From: an uncultured Chlorobiaceae bacterium | GTDB taxonomy: Bacteria > Bacteroidota > Chlorobiia > Chlorobiales > Chlorobiaceae | DNA: 36,758 nucleotides | Assembly (NCBI GenBank): GCA_903887845.1 | Contig: CAISRC010000049.1 | Location: 1-36,758 of the forward strand | Reading direction: 5' to 3' | Part shown: in pieces, positions 17,848 through 26,790 of the stretch | How the letters are laid out: each line of letters starts with the position of its first letter | How positions within the stretch are numbered: the first letter of the stretch is position 1 | Translations under genes and position numbers: made by a program | The notes under the pieces: model-generated | Seen by the model: the letters and a program-made list of their open reading frames with translations, nothing else | Told to the model about the DNA's origin: nothing | Database searches by the model: none

Positions 17848-19962
17848 CTATTCCGAATCCTTGCTCATTCTTTTCTCCTGCAAAGCTTCCGCAATACTGC
17901 GGGGAACTTCGCGATAACAGTCAAACTCCATCGAATAATTTGCCCTTCCCTGACTCATCGAACGAAGGTCGGTTGAGTAACCGAACATTGCCGAAAGCGG
18001 AACCTTGGCGTTAACAAACTGAGCTCCAGCCCTTTGCCCCATACCTTCGATATGGCCGCGACGACTTGACAGATCACCCATAACATCTCCGAGATACTCT
18101 TCAGGAGTAACGACCTCAACCTTCATGATCGGCTCAAGCAACACTGGATTAGCCTTTTTAGCCGCACCCTTAAAACCGATTGAACCGGCAATCTTAAAGG
18201 CCATTTCCGAAGAGTCAACCTCATGATACTTGCCATCCAAAAGGGTTACTTTGATATCCTGCATCGGATACCCTGCAACAACACCGCCTTTCATCGCCTG
18301 CTGTACACCAACATTAACCGCAGGAATATATTCTCTCGGGATAACTCCTCCCTTGACAGCATCAACAAACTCGTATCCTTTTCCCTCTTCAAGCGGCTCA
18401 ACTCGAAGAACAACTAGGCCAAACTGACCTTTACCACCGGACTGACGAACAAATTTGCCTTCAAACTCCACAGACTCCCTGATCGTTTCACGGTATGCAA
18501 CCTGTGGCTTACCTACATTGGCTTCCACCTTGAACTCACGCTTGAGGCGATCAACCAGAATCTCAAGATGCAGCTCACCCATACCGGCAATCAGAGTCTG
18601 ACCTGTTTCATCATCAGTCTTCACCTTGAACGTTGGATCCTCTTCGGCAAGCTTTGCCAGCGACATACCAAGCCTGTCAGAGTCACTCTTTGTTTTAGGC
18701 TCAATAGCTATTTCTATAACAGGTTCAGGAAAAATCATTTTCTCCAGCACCACTGGACTATTTTCATCACAGAGCGTGTCTCCGGTCCTGACATCCTTCA
18801 AACCAACAGCCGCTGCGATATCACCGCAATAAACACAATCTATATCTTCTCTCTTGTTGGAGTGCATCTGAAGCACACGACCGATGCGCTCTTTTTTACC
18901 AGTCATGGTATTCAGCACATAACTGCCCGCCTTCAGCACACCTGAGTAAACCCTGAAAAACGTCAGTTTTCCAACAAACGGGTCTGTAGCAATCTTGAAA
19001 GCCAGCGCCGCAAACGGCTCTTCATCCTTCGGCTCACGACTTACAGATTCTTCTGTGCGAGGATGGTGCCCCTCGACCGCACCAACATCAACAGGAGAGG
19101 CAAGGTATTCAACCACAGCATCAAGCATAAACTGAACACCCTTATTCTTGAAGGAGGACCCGCAAAGCACCGGAATAATGGTAACCTTGAGTGTCGCCTG
19201 ACGCAACACATTACGAATCTCCTCCTCGGTGATATCCTCTCCATTCAGATATTTCTCAAGAAGAGTATCATTATGCTCCGAAACAGCCTCAAGCATATTA
19301 ATGCGCCATGTCCGCGCCTCATTCTGAAGGTCATGAGGAATTTCAACCTCATCATAAGTGCTACCATCCTCTTTATTATAGATGATACCCTTCATCCTGA
19401 TAAGATCAACGAAACCAGCAAAAATTTCACCCTCGCCAATCGGTATCTGAAGAGGAACCGGATTGGCACCAAGCCTTTCCCTGATAGCCTTGACCGTATC
19501 AAAAAAGTTTGCGCCAGTCCTGTCCATCTTGTTAATATACGCAATCCTCGGAACACCGTACTTATTTGCCTGGCGCCACACCGTCTCAGACTGAGGCTCA
19601 ACGCCACCAACAGCACAAAACAACGCTACAGCACCATCAAGCACGCGCAAGGAACGCTCAACCTCAACCGTAAAATCAACATGACCAGGCGTATCGATAA
19701 TATTGATCCTGTGATTAACACCGACATAATTACCAAACCTTGGCACCCAGAAACAGGTCGTCGCCGCAGAGGTAATAGTAATACCGCGCTCCTTCTCCTG
19801 ATCCATCCAGTCCATCGTCGCACCGCCATCATGCACCTCTCCCATCCGATGCAGACGACCGGTATAATAGAGAATTCTCTCTGTCGTCGTTGTCTTGCCG
19901 GCATCAATGTGAGCCATGATACCGATGTTGCGTACTTTATCTAAATCAACCAGCCTTGCCAT
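17848..19962 (-). CDS. fusA: Elongation factor G
   Basis: EF-G (704 residues) is the GTPase that drives translocation and, with RRF, ribosome recycling. G1 ([19 protein letters not shown]), G2 ([15 protein letters not shown]), G3 ([19 protein letters not shown]), G4 ([10 protein letters not shown]) and G5 ([11 protein letters not shown]) are intact. Domain IV and V blocks [40 protein letters not shown] and [20 protein letters not shown] are present. It is the canonical type. It starts 41 bases after rpsG. Confidence 0.99.
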   Translation of the reverse strand: MARLVDLDKVRNIGIMAHIDAGKTTTTERILYYTGRLHRMGEVHDGGATMDWMDQEKERGITITSAATTCFWVPRFGNYVGVNHRINIIDTPGHVDFTVEVERSLRVLDGAVALFCAVGGVEPQSETVWRQANKYGVPRIAYINKMDRTGANFFDTVKAIRERLGANPVPLQIPIGEGEIFAGFVDLIRMKGIIYNKEDGSTYDEVEIPHDLQNEARTWRINMLEAVSEHNDTLLEKYLNGEDITEEEIRNVLRQATLKVTIIPVLCGSSFKNKGVQFMLDAVVEYLASPVDVGAVEGHHPRTEESVSREPKDEEPFAALAFKIATDPFVGKLTFFRVYSGVLKAGSYVLNTMTGKKERIGRVLQMHSNKREDIDCVYCGDIAAAVGLKDVRTGDTLCDENSPVVLEKMIFPEPVIEIAIEPKTKSDSDRLGMSLAKLAEEDPTFKVKTDDETGQTLIAGMGELHLEILVDRLKREFKVEANVGKPQVAYRETIRESVEFEGKFVRQSGGKGQFGLVVLRVEPLEEGKGYEFVDAVKGGVIPREYIPAVNVGVQQAMKGGVVAGYPMQDIKVTLLDGKYHEVDSSEMAFKIAGSIGFKGAAKKANPVLLEPIMKVEVVTPEEYLGDVMGDLSSRRGHIEGMGQRAGAQFVNAKVPLSAMFGYSTDLRSMSQGRANYSMEFDCYREVPRSIAEALQEKRMSKDSE

Positions 19963-20003
19963 AACAAAATTTTAGACCTTTTATCCTACACTTTAACAAA
20001 CCA

Positions 20004-20471
20004 TCAGAACCTGAAATGCGCAAAAGCCTTATTGGCATCGGCCATCCGGTGTACTTCATCACGCTTTTTAACCGAGGCTCCCTGCTCATTAGCAGCATCC
20101 ATCAGCTCTGCAGCAAGCTTTTCCGCCATGGACTTGCCACCACGTCTTGCAGCATACATCTTGAGCCATCGAAAAGCCAGTGCGCCACGCCTTGAAGCCT
20201 TGACCTCCATAGGAATCTGATAAGTAGCGCCGCCAACCCTCTTGCTGCGAACCTCAACGACAGGCGCAATGTGCGACATAGCCTTGCGATACACCTCAAG
20301 CGGATCCTCGCCGCTCAACTTTTCGGCAATGATAGCAAACGCATCATAGACTATCTTTGTAGCAACAGCCTTCTTTCCATCAAGCATCACAGCATTGATA
20401 AAACGGGCAACACTCTCATCCCCGTAACGAAAATCAACACCGATTCTTTTATAGCCAACTTTTTTGGGCAT
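20004..20471 (-). CDS. rpsG: 30S ribosomal protein S7
   Basis: S7 (155 residues) nucleates the 30S head and contacts the E-site tRNA. It contains the segment GDESVARFINAVMLDGKKAV, ALEVYRKAM-type region (EDPLEVYRKAMSHIAPVVEV), RVGGATYQIPMEVKASRRGA and a C-terminal EVHRMADANKAFAHFRF. Length is typical of the short form. It lies between rpsL (30 bases) and fusA, the universal str order. Confidence 0.98.
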   Translation of the reverse strand: MPKKVGYKRIGVDFRYGDESVARFINAVMLDGKKAVATKIVYDAFAIIAEKLSGEDPLEVYRKAMSHIAPVVEVRSKRVGGATYQIPMEVKASRRGALAFRWLKMYAARRGGKSMAEKLAAELMDAANEQGASVKKRDEVHRMADANKAFAHFRF

Positions 20472-20501
20472 GTTCTTCCCTGAATTTATGATTCGACTTA
20501 T

Positions 20502-20912
20502 CTACCTTTTACCCTTACCCTTGACAGGAGCAGCAACACCAGCCTTAGGCTGCTTGGCCCCGTACTTCGACCGACTCTGCTTGCGATCAGCAACACCGGA
20601 CGTATCCAGCGAACCACGCACAATATGATACCGCACACCAGGAAGATCCTTTACCCTGCCGCCACGAATCAAAACAATTGAATGCTCCTGCAGATTATGA
20701 CCTTCTCCAGGAATATATGCCGTGACCTCAATCTTGTTCGACAACCTGACACGCGCAACCTTCCGCAACGCAGAGTTAGGCTTTTTTGGTGTAGTCGTAT
20801 AGACACGCGTACAAACCCCACGTTTCTGCGGGCACTTTTCAAGCGCCGGAGACGCTGTTTTAGATACTTTCACACTTCTTCCAAGCCTGATAAGCTGCTG
20901 AATCGTCGGCAT
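20502..20912 (-). CDS. rpsL: 30S ribosomal protein S12
   Basis: S12 (136 residues) is at the decoding centre. It starts [20 protein letters not shown] and contains [20 protein letters not shown] with Lys43 unchanged and the loop [17 protein letters not shown] with its Lys also unchanged, so there are no classical streptomycin-resistance substitutions. The Asp of the DLPGV loop is the RimO methylthiolation site in E. coli. A short Lys/Gly-rich C-terminal tail is present. It is the first gene of the str group; a candidate promoter lies about 90 bases upstream. Confidence 0.98.
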   Translation of the reverse strand: MPTIQQLIRLGRSVKVSKTASPALEKCPQKRGVCTRVYTTTPKKPNSALRKVARVRLSNKIEVTAYIPGEGHNLQEHSIVLIRGGRVKDLPGVRYHIVRGSLDTSGVADRKQSRSKYGAKQPKAGVAAPVKGKGKR

Positions 20913-20962
20913 ACTGAAACTCTCTTTCTTTTTAAAAAACCTCTGATTACAAAAAACGCAAA

Positions 20963-21027
20963 TCCTTAAAAATCCATAAGGACAGACAATGTAAGCGAAT
21001 TATGAAAAAAAACAAAACCTAAATCAA
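20963..21027 (-). promoter_or_regulatory. Predicted promoter and leader hairpin of the str genes
   Basis: On the minus strand TTGATT (21027-21022), a 17-base spacer and CATAAT (21004-20999) form a good sigma-70-type promoter, in an AT-rich setting with a long T run in the spacer. Transcription would begin near 20992. A small hairpin, TCCTTA/TAAGGA with an 8-base loop (20982-20963), would lie close to the 5' end of the leader, about 50 bases before the rpsL start. These are sequence predictions only. Confidence 0.55.
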
Positions 21028-21321
21028 TATATTTCTTCTCCTCAAAGAAAAAAATTTATCCCTCCCATTACCTCTCTTCTGAAGCAGGACAAGACCCGAA
21101 AACATTGGCTTTCAGACTCTGCACTTCGCCTTGATATTACTGTAAATACTTTACCCCTTTTTGGGCAACAACGGTTCAAGAGCATGAACAAGATGTACAA
21201 ATATGAACAAGAGTATTGTGCCAAAGCTGACGGTTCCCGCTCTGCAGTTATGATGAGTCTTCTGTTTTGGCGGAATGTTGAGGTCTCATTCCGATTCTTT
21301 ATCCGCAGGGTACGGGATGAA
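21028..21321. other. Gene-free stretch between str promoter and SEC-C gene
   Basis: I see no convincing gene here. A 9-base direct repeat, ATGAACAAG, occurs at 21184-21192 and 21203-21211 (19-base period). Reading frames through the region have no recognisable domain and one is merely the complement-frame shadow of the neighbouring SEC-C gene. It probably holds the 3' untranslated region of that gene and upstream elements of the str promoter. Confidence 0.5.
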
Positions 21322-21579
21322 TCATCCACAGCAGTTTTTATATTTAATACCGCTTCCGCAAGGGCAGGGCTCATTGCGACCTGTTTTGGATGAACTGACG
21401 CTTAGTTGAGGCGGGTTAAGCAGTTTTACAAGGTCTGATATATTCTCCGGCTTTTCCGGTTCTAATCCAATGATATACTTCCAGTCATATTGCTCAAATA
21501 TTTCAGCAACTTCATTCGCCCGATCCAAATCCTGAACATGTACTATTGCCGGATTTTTTTCTGTACCTAATTTTGCCAT
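21322..21579 (-). CDS. Small SEC-C metal-binding motif protein
   Basis: This 85-residue protein ends with an SEC-C zinc motif: [19 protein letters not shown], with the Cys-x-Cys and Cys-Cys ligands like those at the SecA C-terminus. The upstream part ([20 protein letters not shown], then [20 protein letters not shown]) matches a small family of stand-alone SEC-C proteins described as PBPRA1643-like. Function is unknown; the motif suggests zinc-dependent binding to a protein or ribosome. The protein ends right after the motif, so it is complete. It lies 409 bases from rpsL on the same strand but upstream of the str promoter, so it is probably separate. Confidence 0.85.
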   Translation of the reverse strand: MAKLGTEKNPAIVHVQDLDRANEVAEIFEQYDWKYIIGLEPEKPENISDLVKLLNPPQLSVSSSKTGRNEPCPCGSGIKYKNCCG

Positions 21580-21847
21580 GGTCGATAATACGTACCTCTG
21601 TGTTATAGAAAATAGTTGTAAAACTACAGTTCCTGCTGAACAAGCAGAAAAGAAAATCTTGCCCGTCTTTTCCCGTTATTTTCTCGAAGCCTCTGAAATT
21701 CTGAACCTATAACCTGCTGATATACATATCTGGATCGGACTCTATATTTTTTCCGGGATAACTTTTGAAAGACCTCCCAATAGTGCCATCTCCTTCAACT
21801 GTCTTGTGCAGCGACGATACCAATGCAATGAGTCTTCTTCGCTTCCT
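21580..21847. other. Non-coding stretch between SEC-C and DUF2442 genes
   Basis: No supported gene is visible. A short minus-strand reading frame after the DUF2442 stop (around 21742-21845) has no recognisable motif. I see no clear terminator hairpin. The stretch may contain the SEC-C gene promoter and debris. Confidence 0.4.
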
Positions 21848-22078
21848 TTACACAACTTTCCACTGTGACTCAATGGTGTCTGCCGATAAATCAGCGCCGC
21901 ACTCCCATTCGATAAAATAGCCACCATTGATAACCTTCAAAAATTCATCATGGTATCGAAGCTCTTCAAACGCTTCATCTTCAAGGTAAGGAGTAACATC
22001 AAAACAACCAATACGACCATCGTCCGCAACGATGGACAACACCCAATCGGGTTGGGGATGAAGTTCTGCTATTCTCAT
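21848..22078 (-). CDS. DUF2442 family protein
   Basis: This 76-residue protein begins MRIAELHPQPDWVLSIVADD, continues GRIGCFDVTPYLEDEAFEEL and ends NGGYFIEWECGADLSADTIE. The W-x-D/E-CGADLS-x-DT-E end is the signature of DUF2442 proteins. These are small proteins commonly paired with DUF4160 genes, as here; the pair has been viewed as toxin-antitoxin-like, but I know of no established biochemical role. The frame is intact although its upstream DUF4160 partner is broken. The ATG overlaps the original stop of the partner (ATGA), a sign of former translational coupling. Confidence 0.85.
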   Translation of the reverse strand: MRIAELHPQPDWVLSIVADDGRIGCFDVTPYLEDEAFEELRYHDEFLKVINGGYFIEWECGADLSADTIESQWKVV

Positions 22079-22345
22079 TGGTCAAGTCCTTTTATTGGAA
22101 ACGGTTTTTTGCCGTTTACAGCCATGCCAATCAGCGAGCAAATCTTCCTGATGAATATCGATCTATGCGGCGACCTGCTTGTGTTTGTTCGGTGCCAACC
22201 CACCTGCCAGAAGTGTTCCATCAAGAATTGAATATACTGCTACTTTTCCTCGGTAATCGGCATGAATTGTGTGGCACATGATGTTTCTCAGCTCCCGAAA
22301 GAACATCCGAATGAGAATTCCGTAAAAAATTGAAATCGTTGGCAT
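22075..22345 (-). pseudogene. Decayed DUF4160 gene, partner of DUF2442
   Basis: Translation from ATG 22345 gives MPTISIFYGILIRMFFREL, the hallmark start of DUF4160 proteins. The family KHH-x-PHIHA block is lost from this frame but appears in another frame (EKHHVPH), explained by a one-base loss after GAG C and a one-base gain at ACAATT that restores the frame before HADYRGKVAVYSILDG. An in-frame TAG then replaces the expected Trp between QVAA and IDIHQEDLLADW. A further shift after LLADW moves the end to another frame, MAVNGKKPFPIKGLDQ, whose TGA overlaps the DUF2442 start. Length 271 bases fits a net one-base displacement. The gene is therefore inactive as a full-length protein. Confidence 0.85.
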
Positions 22346-22637
22346 TCTGTCTTTATCTTTATACCGGTTTGCAATGAACAACCACACCACCCAACAAGCG
22401 AACCCCATGTGCCTCATTTTTGAATTAACATCTCACTTAATAATAAGTTGAGGAATTGCGCCACGATGATACTGCAACGACTCCAGCCTCGGGGGCAGCA
22501 AGCTATTCAAAAACGCTATCAGCAGGTATAGTAAAAATGGTTTGGTTTGACTTTGACAAAGAGTCTCAGGACAAGGCAATATAGAACGCGTTCATCGCCC
22601 GGAACGACATAACCGTCATGATAATTCACAAATTCTT
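22346..22637. other. Intergenic region between DUF4160 remnant and hipB
   Basis: No gene can be supported. Plus-strand frames at 22466-22531 (MILQRLQPRGQQAIQKRY) and 22537-22584 (MVWFDFDKESQDKAI), with the latter reopening after a TAG up to about 22642, look like scraps of a degraded gene but I do not recognise a family. The region must hold the divergent promoters for the DUF4160/DUF2442 pair and hipBA. Confidence 0.4.
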
Positions 22638-22669
22638 GTTATAATGCAAACAAAGGTTATCATTATGAC
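22638..22669 (+). promoter_or_regulatory. Candidate hipB operator overlapping promoter and start
   Basis: An inverted repeat, GTTATAATG at 22638-22646 and CATTATGAC at 22661-22669 (8 of 9 pairs, 14-base centre), covers a TATAAT -10-like hexamer (22640-22645), the hipB ribosome binding site AAAGG and the ATG. HipB-type antitoxins repress their own operons by binding paired inverted repeats at the promoter, so this is the natural candidate. The -35 position is weak (CATGAT at 22617-22622). Confidence 0.5.
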
Positions 22670-23009
22670 AAGCAGAGCCACACCACTATACCCCGCTTCG
22701 GCAAAAGAGATGGAGTCTCTGGGGCAGCGCCTCAGGGATGCGAGGCTTCGTCGTCGTTTTTCCATGGAGACCGTCTGTGCCAGGGCAAACCTCTCTCGTC
22801 CAACGCTCTATAAAATTGAGAATGGTGACCCGTCGGTGGCTGTCGGCTTCTACATCCAGGTGCTTCGCGTTCTCGGACTGCTCGGGGATTTTTCGTTGAT
22901 TGCCAAAGAGGACGCTTTGGGCCGGCGCCTGCAGGATGAATCGCTTCCCCAACGGAGAAGGGCTCCGCGCAAAAAAGCGCCAGCAGGAGCGAGTGATGGC
23001 GAAGCGTGA
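22665..23009 (+). CDS. hipB: HipB-like antitoxin, XRE-family DNA-binding protein
   Basis: This 114-residue protein has a Cro/CI-type helix-turn-helix: GQRLRDARLRRRFSMETVCA, then RANLSRPTLYKIENGDPSVA in the recognition helix area, typical of HipB. The C-terminal tail is basic (PQRRRAPRKKAPAG). The antitoxin binds the HipA kinase and represses the operon. I chose ATG 22665 because AAAGG is 8 bases upstream and the alternative ATG 22644 lies within the -10-like element. The stop overlaps hipA by 14 bases, so the two are translationally coupled with antitoxin first, the usual order. Confidence 0.88.
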   Translation: MTSRATPLYPASAKEMESLGQRLRDARLRRRFSMETVCARANLSRPTLYKIENGDPSVAVGFYIQVLRVLGLLGDFSLIAKEDALGRRLQDESLPQRRRAPRKKAPAGASDGEA

Positions 23010-24240
23010 AGAGGAGCAGCTCTGGGTGTGGCTTGACGACCCGGCATTCGGGCCTCTTCAACAGATAGGCACACTCTCCCGTGGGGCTCGGGGTTCAGTC
23101 CGTTTTATTTATGAACCAGCATGGCTCAGGCAGGTCAACGCATTTCCACTCGATCCGGAGCTTGATCTCTCGGGGGGCGACTTCTTTCCGGGAGGCTCCA
23201 ATTTTGGAGTCTTCATGGATTCATGTCCCGATCGCTGGGGCCAACTCCTGATGAAACGGAGAGAGGCGATCGAAGCAAAAGAGGAGGAGCGTACACCAAG
23301 AGCTCTTGGCCCCTGGGATTTTCTGTTGGGAGTTCAGGACTGCACACGCATGGGCGCCTTGCGCTTCAGCCGCCCCGGTAAATCGCTCTATCTGTCCAAC
23401 GAGGCGTTATCTGCTCCACCGGTGTCAAGCATTGCTGAGTTGCAGGTGGTGGCTTTTGAGTTGACCAGAAAAAAACAGGATGACCTCGGTAAAATCAAAG
23501 AGTGGCTGAACATTCTTGTTGCCCCCGGTTCGTCACTTGGCGGCGCTCGCCCCAAAGCCAATCTTATTGATGAAGGTGGCGCTCTCTGGATTGCCAAATT
23601 CCCCTCAGCCGATGATGACTACGATGTTGCCCTCTGGGAAAAACTGCTGCATGAACTGGCACAGCAGTGCCATATTACCGTTCCCGAAGCTCGCCTCATG
23701 CAGATTGGTAACGGCTACCACACCTTTCTTGTGAAGCGATTTGACCGAACCAGAAATCAACGCCGATTTTTTGCCTCGGCCATGACCATGCTTCACCATA
23801 CCGACACCGACGAAGGCAGTTACCTGGAGCTTGCAGAATTTCTTTCAACCTACGGCGAAGCTGACCACATCACCCGTGACCTCGAAGAGCTTTTCACCAG
23901 AGTGGTGTTCAACATTGCCACGGCAAACCGCGATGACCATCTGCGCAATCACGGCTTCATCCGCACTCCTGCAGGCTGGCGATTGGCACCTGCTTTCGAC
24001 ATGAACCCCTCTTTCAGGAAAGCCGAGCATGTATTATCACTCGATCTCTATAATCGCCAGCCAGATTTTCGGGTAGCAATGGCGACTGCTGGATATTACC
24101 GGATGGATAGCGCACGTGCTGGACGAATTGTCAATGATGTCTGTAAGGTGGTGAAGGAGTGGAAAGTTTGTGCAAGACGACTTGGGTTGAGTGGTCAGGA
24201 GTGTTCAGAGGCAGAGTATTTGTTTTGTTGCGGGAACTGA
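22996..24240 (+). CDS. hipA: HipA-like serine/threonine kinase toxin
   Basis: HipA toxins phosphorylate glutamyl-tRNA synthetase or related targets to induce dormancy; the target here is not known. The 414-residue protein has an N-terminal subdomain (FGVFMDSCPDRWGQLLMKRR), a Gly-rich loop GSSLGGARPKA near 178-188, a Lys at about 201 (WIAKFPS), the catalytic NRDDHLRNHGF near 311-321 and the metal-binding Asp of LAPAFDMNPS near 335. All kinase residues seem intact, so the toxin is probably active. ATG 22996, preceded by AGGAG, is preferred over an upstream frame extension inside hipB. It converges on the YfhO gene. Confidence 0.9.
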   Translation: MAKREEEQLWVWLDDPAFGPLQQIGTLSRGARGSVRFIYEPAWLRQVNAFPLDPELDLSGGDFFPGGSNFGVFMDSCPDRWGQLLMKRREAIEAKEEERTPRALGPWDFLLGVQDCTRMGALRFSRPGKSLYLSNEALSAPPVSSIAELQVVAFELTRKKQDDLGKIKEWLNILVAPGSSLGGARPKANLIDEGGALWIAKFPSADDDYDVALWEKLLHELAQQCHITVPEARLMQIGNGYHTFLVKRFDRTRNQRRFFASAMTMLHHTDTDEGSYLELAEFLSTYGEADHITRDLEELFTRVVFNIATANRDDHLRNHGFIRTPAGWRLAPAFDMNPSFRKAEHVLSLDLYNRQPDFRVAMATAGYYRMDSARAGRIVNDVCKVVKEWKVCARRLGLSGQECSEAEYLFCCGN

Positions 24241-24287
24241 TGACGCCACAAACGACCTGATTGGCAAAACCGATCATCTCAGCTCAA

Positions 24288-26786
24288 TTATTCCCGCTGA
24301 AACCGCCTCCCAATCACTCCCCCCACCACCATCAGCAACGCCACAATAAAAGCACCACGCGATATCCAACGTCCAGTTTCAAAACCGCTCCGATCATAGT
24401 AAAACCTGACCTCCCTGCTTCCTGCTGGAACCACAACACCACGCAACAGCCCGTTCACCTTGATCATGGCGGCTGAACGACCATCAATCTTCACCTTCCA
24501 CCGTAGCGGATAATATAGCTCGCTCACCACAAGAAATGCCTCACCAGGCGAGGCAACCTTCAGAACCATCGACTCCGCTTTTGCATCAATCGACGTCACC
24601 GTGGCCGGAGCAAACGTGCTGGCTCCTCTCCAAAGTGAATCATCAACATACGCCACACCGGCAGGGGCCTCATCATCAAGCAACCGGGCTAACAGCTCTT
24701 CGTTGTTGTTCACCGCGATAACTCGACTGGCGAACCATGCTCTTGGTGCGGTCTGCTGAAGGTGGTACACATAAACAGTAACGGGGCCGCTGGCGAGCTG
24801 CAGGGTGCCGGTTTTGGCCAGTTCGAGTGCTGGATGACCAAGTGGTGCAGGGCTGACAATGTAGCCCACGTTGAGCATTCGGAGCACGTTAATGCTGGAG
24901 AGATTCTCTGTTTTGGCGAGAAACTCCTCGTAGAGCTTGAGTTTGGCGGGATGATAACCGCCGACAGATTCGATACCAAACAGTGCAAACTTGTTCTCTG
25001 CAAAAAGCGGTCCGGCGGGGTAGATTCTGAAGGGCCCTTTCTGTGCGGCAAGGTAGCGGGTAATGTCGTCGGGCTTGAATGCGGGCTCTACAACGCGGCT
25101 GTCAGCAAAGAGCGGTGGGCGCAGAGAGTTCGCGTAAGGGTAAATAATCTGGATGTCCATCCAGAGCAGATCGCCAAGCGCAAGGAGAAAAAGCAGCAGG
25201 GCGGTCAGTTTGTGGGAGAGCTTCCCCCTGATGCTGAGCCAGAGTACTCCTGCAAAGAGTGATGCAAGCATCACGACAATCCAGAGACTCCCGGTCAGAT
25301 TCTCCCAGCGCACTTTGTTGACCATAAAGGCAAGATCAAAACTGCCAACCTGTGGCTCGGGATAGAGTGTGCGGAAAAAGCTCTCGACAGGTTGTTCAAA
25401 GGCAAGAAAAAGAAGCAGAATCGCCGCGAGAAGAAGCGCTCCAAGCCGGATTGGTTTCAGCAATCGTTTGGGCTGACGCTGAAGGAGGTCGTTCACTCCA
25501 ATGGCGGCAAGGAAGGAGATGATCAGGTAGAGCATGATGAGTGCCATTGACGGCACCCTGAACCGGCTGAAAAGGGGGGCGAAATGGTAGAAAAGATCGA
25601 AGATCGGGCTGAAAAACCTGCCGAAGGAGAGCAGCAGCGCCAACAGTGCGGCGGCAACAAAAAACCAGGTCATTGGCTCTTTCCACCGCTGAACAGCGCC
25701 CGCAAAGGCGAGGAGCAGCACCACAATGCCAGCATAATTGGGGAAGTCGGTGAAGGGCATAAAGCCCCAGTAGGTCACGCCGCCAAACCCGAAAAATCCC
25801 GGCACCAGAAAAGTGAGCAGTTCCAGAGGGTGCATCGACCAAAGGGTGGCATACTCCCACGCTGAGCCGCCACCCTCTGCCGCCACCCCTCTCACCGAAT
25901 ATGCAGCATACTCTGCGGCTGGCAGATAGATTGAGGCCGACATGGCAACCCCGCAACCAAGCGCAACGATCAGCAACAACACCAGACGAAAAATGCCCTT
26001 TTGGCTGCCCGCATCAACGCCCTGAGGAACCTTATCACCACCTGCATGCCCACGAACGCCTGCAATCCCTCTCCCGCGACCACCTGCGTTCACGCCCTCG
26101 CCACCACCAGACAGACTCGCTAAATCGCCATCACTTGTTTTTGGCAAGAAACGCCTGAAGAGAAACAAAACAACGACCAGAAGCAGCACAAGCATCCACG
26201 AATAGTAACCGATCTGCACATGTGAGCGTTGTAACTGAAAACCAACAACAAGCGCCAGAACCCCGGCATCGGCAAGCCCGCCGCGCTGCATGAGCCGCAA
26301 GGTGGCCCAGAGCATCCAGGGCATATAGGCCACCGTCATGAGTTGGCTGCCGTGACCGTGCACCAACATGGCGCTCATGTAGGGGTTGAGCATAAAAATA
26401 GCTCCGCCTAACGGTGCGGCAAGGGTGGTCAGGCCGTACTGGCGAAGAAAGAGGAATACTCCAAGACCGGCAAAGGCGAGATGAAGCAGTTGCAGCACTA
26501 TGCCGTCAGTATGAAAGAGGTTAAAAACAACGTTCGGGTAATAGAGACCGCTGAGATAGCTGAATGCCTCCACCGTCGGCATCCCCGAAAAGAGCCAGGG
26601 CTGCCAGAGAGGGTAGGTGCCGGTTTCAGCCTGAAGCTTGTCGAGCGCCAGGGTTGAGGCGTGTGGAATGAGAGAGTCGGGAGCAAGGAGGGTGTTAGGC
26701 TGAAAGACGAGCGGCCAGAAGAGCAGCAGAGCCAGAAGGGTGTAGACTCCATAAACAGTGAGTATCGAGACAATATTTTTCTTCAC
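24288..26786 (-). CDS. YfhO-family polytopic membrane protein
   Basis: This 832-residue protein starts with a membrane segment (ILTVYGVYTLLALLLFWPLV) and has multiple further hydrophobic segments, with long extramembrane portions at about 560-800. The family (YfhO, related to GT-C glycosyltransferases) includes proteins that modify teichoic or lipid-linked glycans; the specific activity here is unknown. The early block FQPNTLLAPDSLIPH followed by PLWQPWLFSGMPTVEAFSYL is typical. A Gly-rich low-complexity insert lies at residues about 218-264. The GTG start is 4 bases after the flippase stop, at the end of the glycan operon. The hipA gene converges 47 bases beyond. Confidence 0.85.
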   Translation of the reverse strand: MKKNIVSILTVYGVYTLLALLLFWPLVFQPNTLLAPDSLIPHASTLALDKLQAETGTYPLWQPWLFSGMPTVEAFSYLSGLYYPNVVFNLFHTDGIVLQLLHLAFAGLGVFLFLRQYGLTTLAAPLGGAIFMLNPYMSAMLVHGHGSQLMTVAYMPWMLWATLRLMQRGGLADAGVLALVVGFQLQRSHVQIGYYSWMLVLLLVVVLFLFRRFLPKTSDGDLASLSGGGEGVNAGGRGRGIAGVRGHAGGDKVPQGVDAGSQKGIFRLVLLLIVALGCGVAMSASIYLPAAEYAAYSVRGVAAEGGGSAWEYATLWSMHPLELLTFLVPGFFGFGGVTYWGFMPFTDFPNYAGIVVLLLAFAGAVQRWKEPMTWFFVAAALLALLLSFGRFFSPIFDLFYHFAPLFSRFRVPSMALIMLYLIISFLAAIGVNDLLQRQPKRLLKPIRLGALLLAAILLLFLAFEQPVESFFRTLYPEPQVGSFDLAFMVNKVRWENLTGSLWIVVMLASLFAGVLWLSIRGKLSHKLTALLLFLLALGDLLWMDIQIIYPYANSLRPPLFADSRVVEPAFKPDDITRYLAAQKGPFRIYPAGPLFAENKFALFGIESVGGYHPAKLKLYEEFLAKTENLSSINVLRMLNVGYIVSPAPLGHPALELAKTGTLQLASGPVTVYVYHLQQTAPRAWFASRVIAVNNNEELLARLLDDEAPAGVAYVDDSLWRGASTFAPATVTSIDAKAESMVLKVASPGEAFLVVSELYYPLRWKVKIDGRSAAMIKVNGLLRGVVVPAGSREVRFYYDRSGFETGRWISRGAFIVALLMVVGGVIGRRFQRE
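25996..26136 (-). other. Gly-rich low-complexity insert within the YfhO gene
   Basis: About 47 codons between two hydrophobic segments encode a Gly/Arg-rich, low-complexity loop: SGGGEGVNAGGRGRGIAG, then VRGHAGGDKVPQGVDAG. It sits between FLFRRFLP and GIFRLVLLLIV, so it would be a loop on one side of the membrane. It is in frame and multiple-of-three, so it does not disrupt the gene. It may be a lineage-specific expansion or an in-frame repeat insertion. Confidence 0.5.
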
Positions 26787-26790
26787 AGCG

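Noticed and set aside
19063-19944. 293-codon plus-strand open frame opposite fusA
   Set aside because: It lies wholly within the well-supported fusA gene on the opposite strand and has no recognisable domain.
21042-21374. 110-codon minus-strand open frame downstream of the SEC-C gene
   Set aside because: It overlaps the SEC-C gene end in another frame, has no known domain, and has a composition typical of non-coding sequence.
22075-22345. TAG recoding (selenocysteine/pyrrolysine-like) in the DUF4160 gene
   Set aside because: The gene also has frameshifts that destroy a conserved motif, so simple decay is more likely than recoding; no pyl genes or stem-loop signal are seen.
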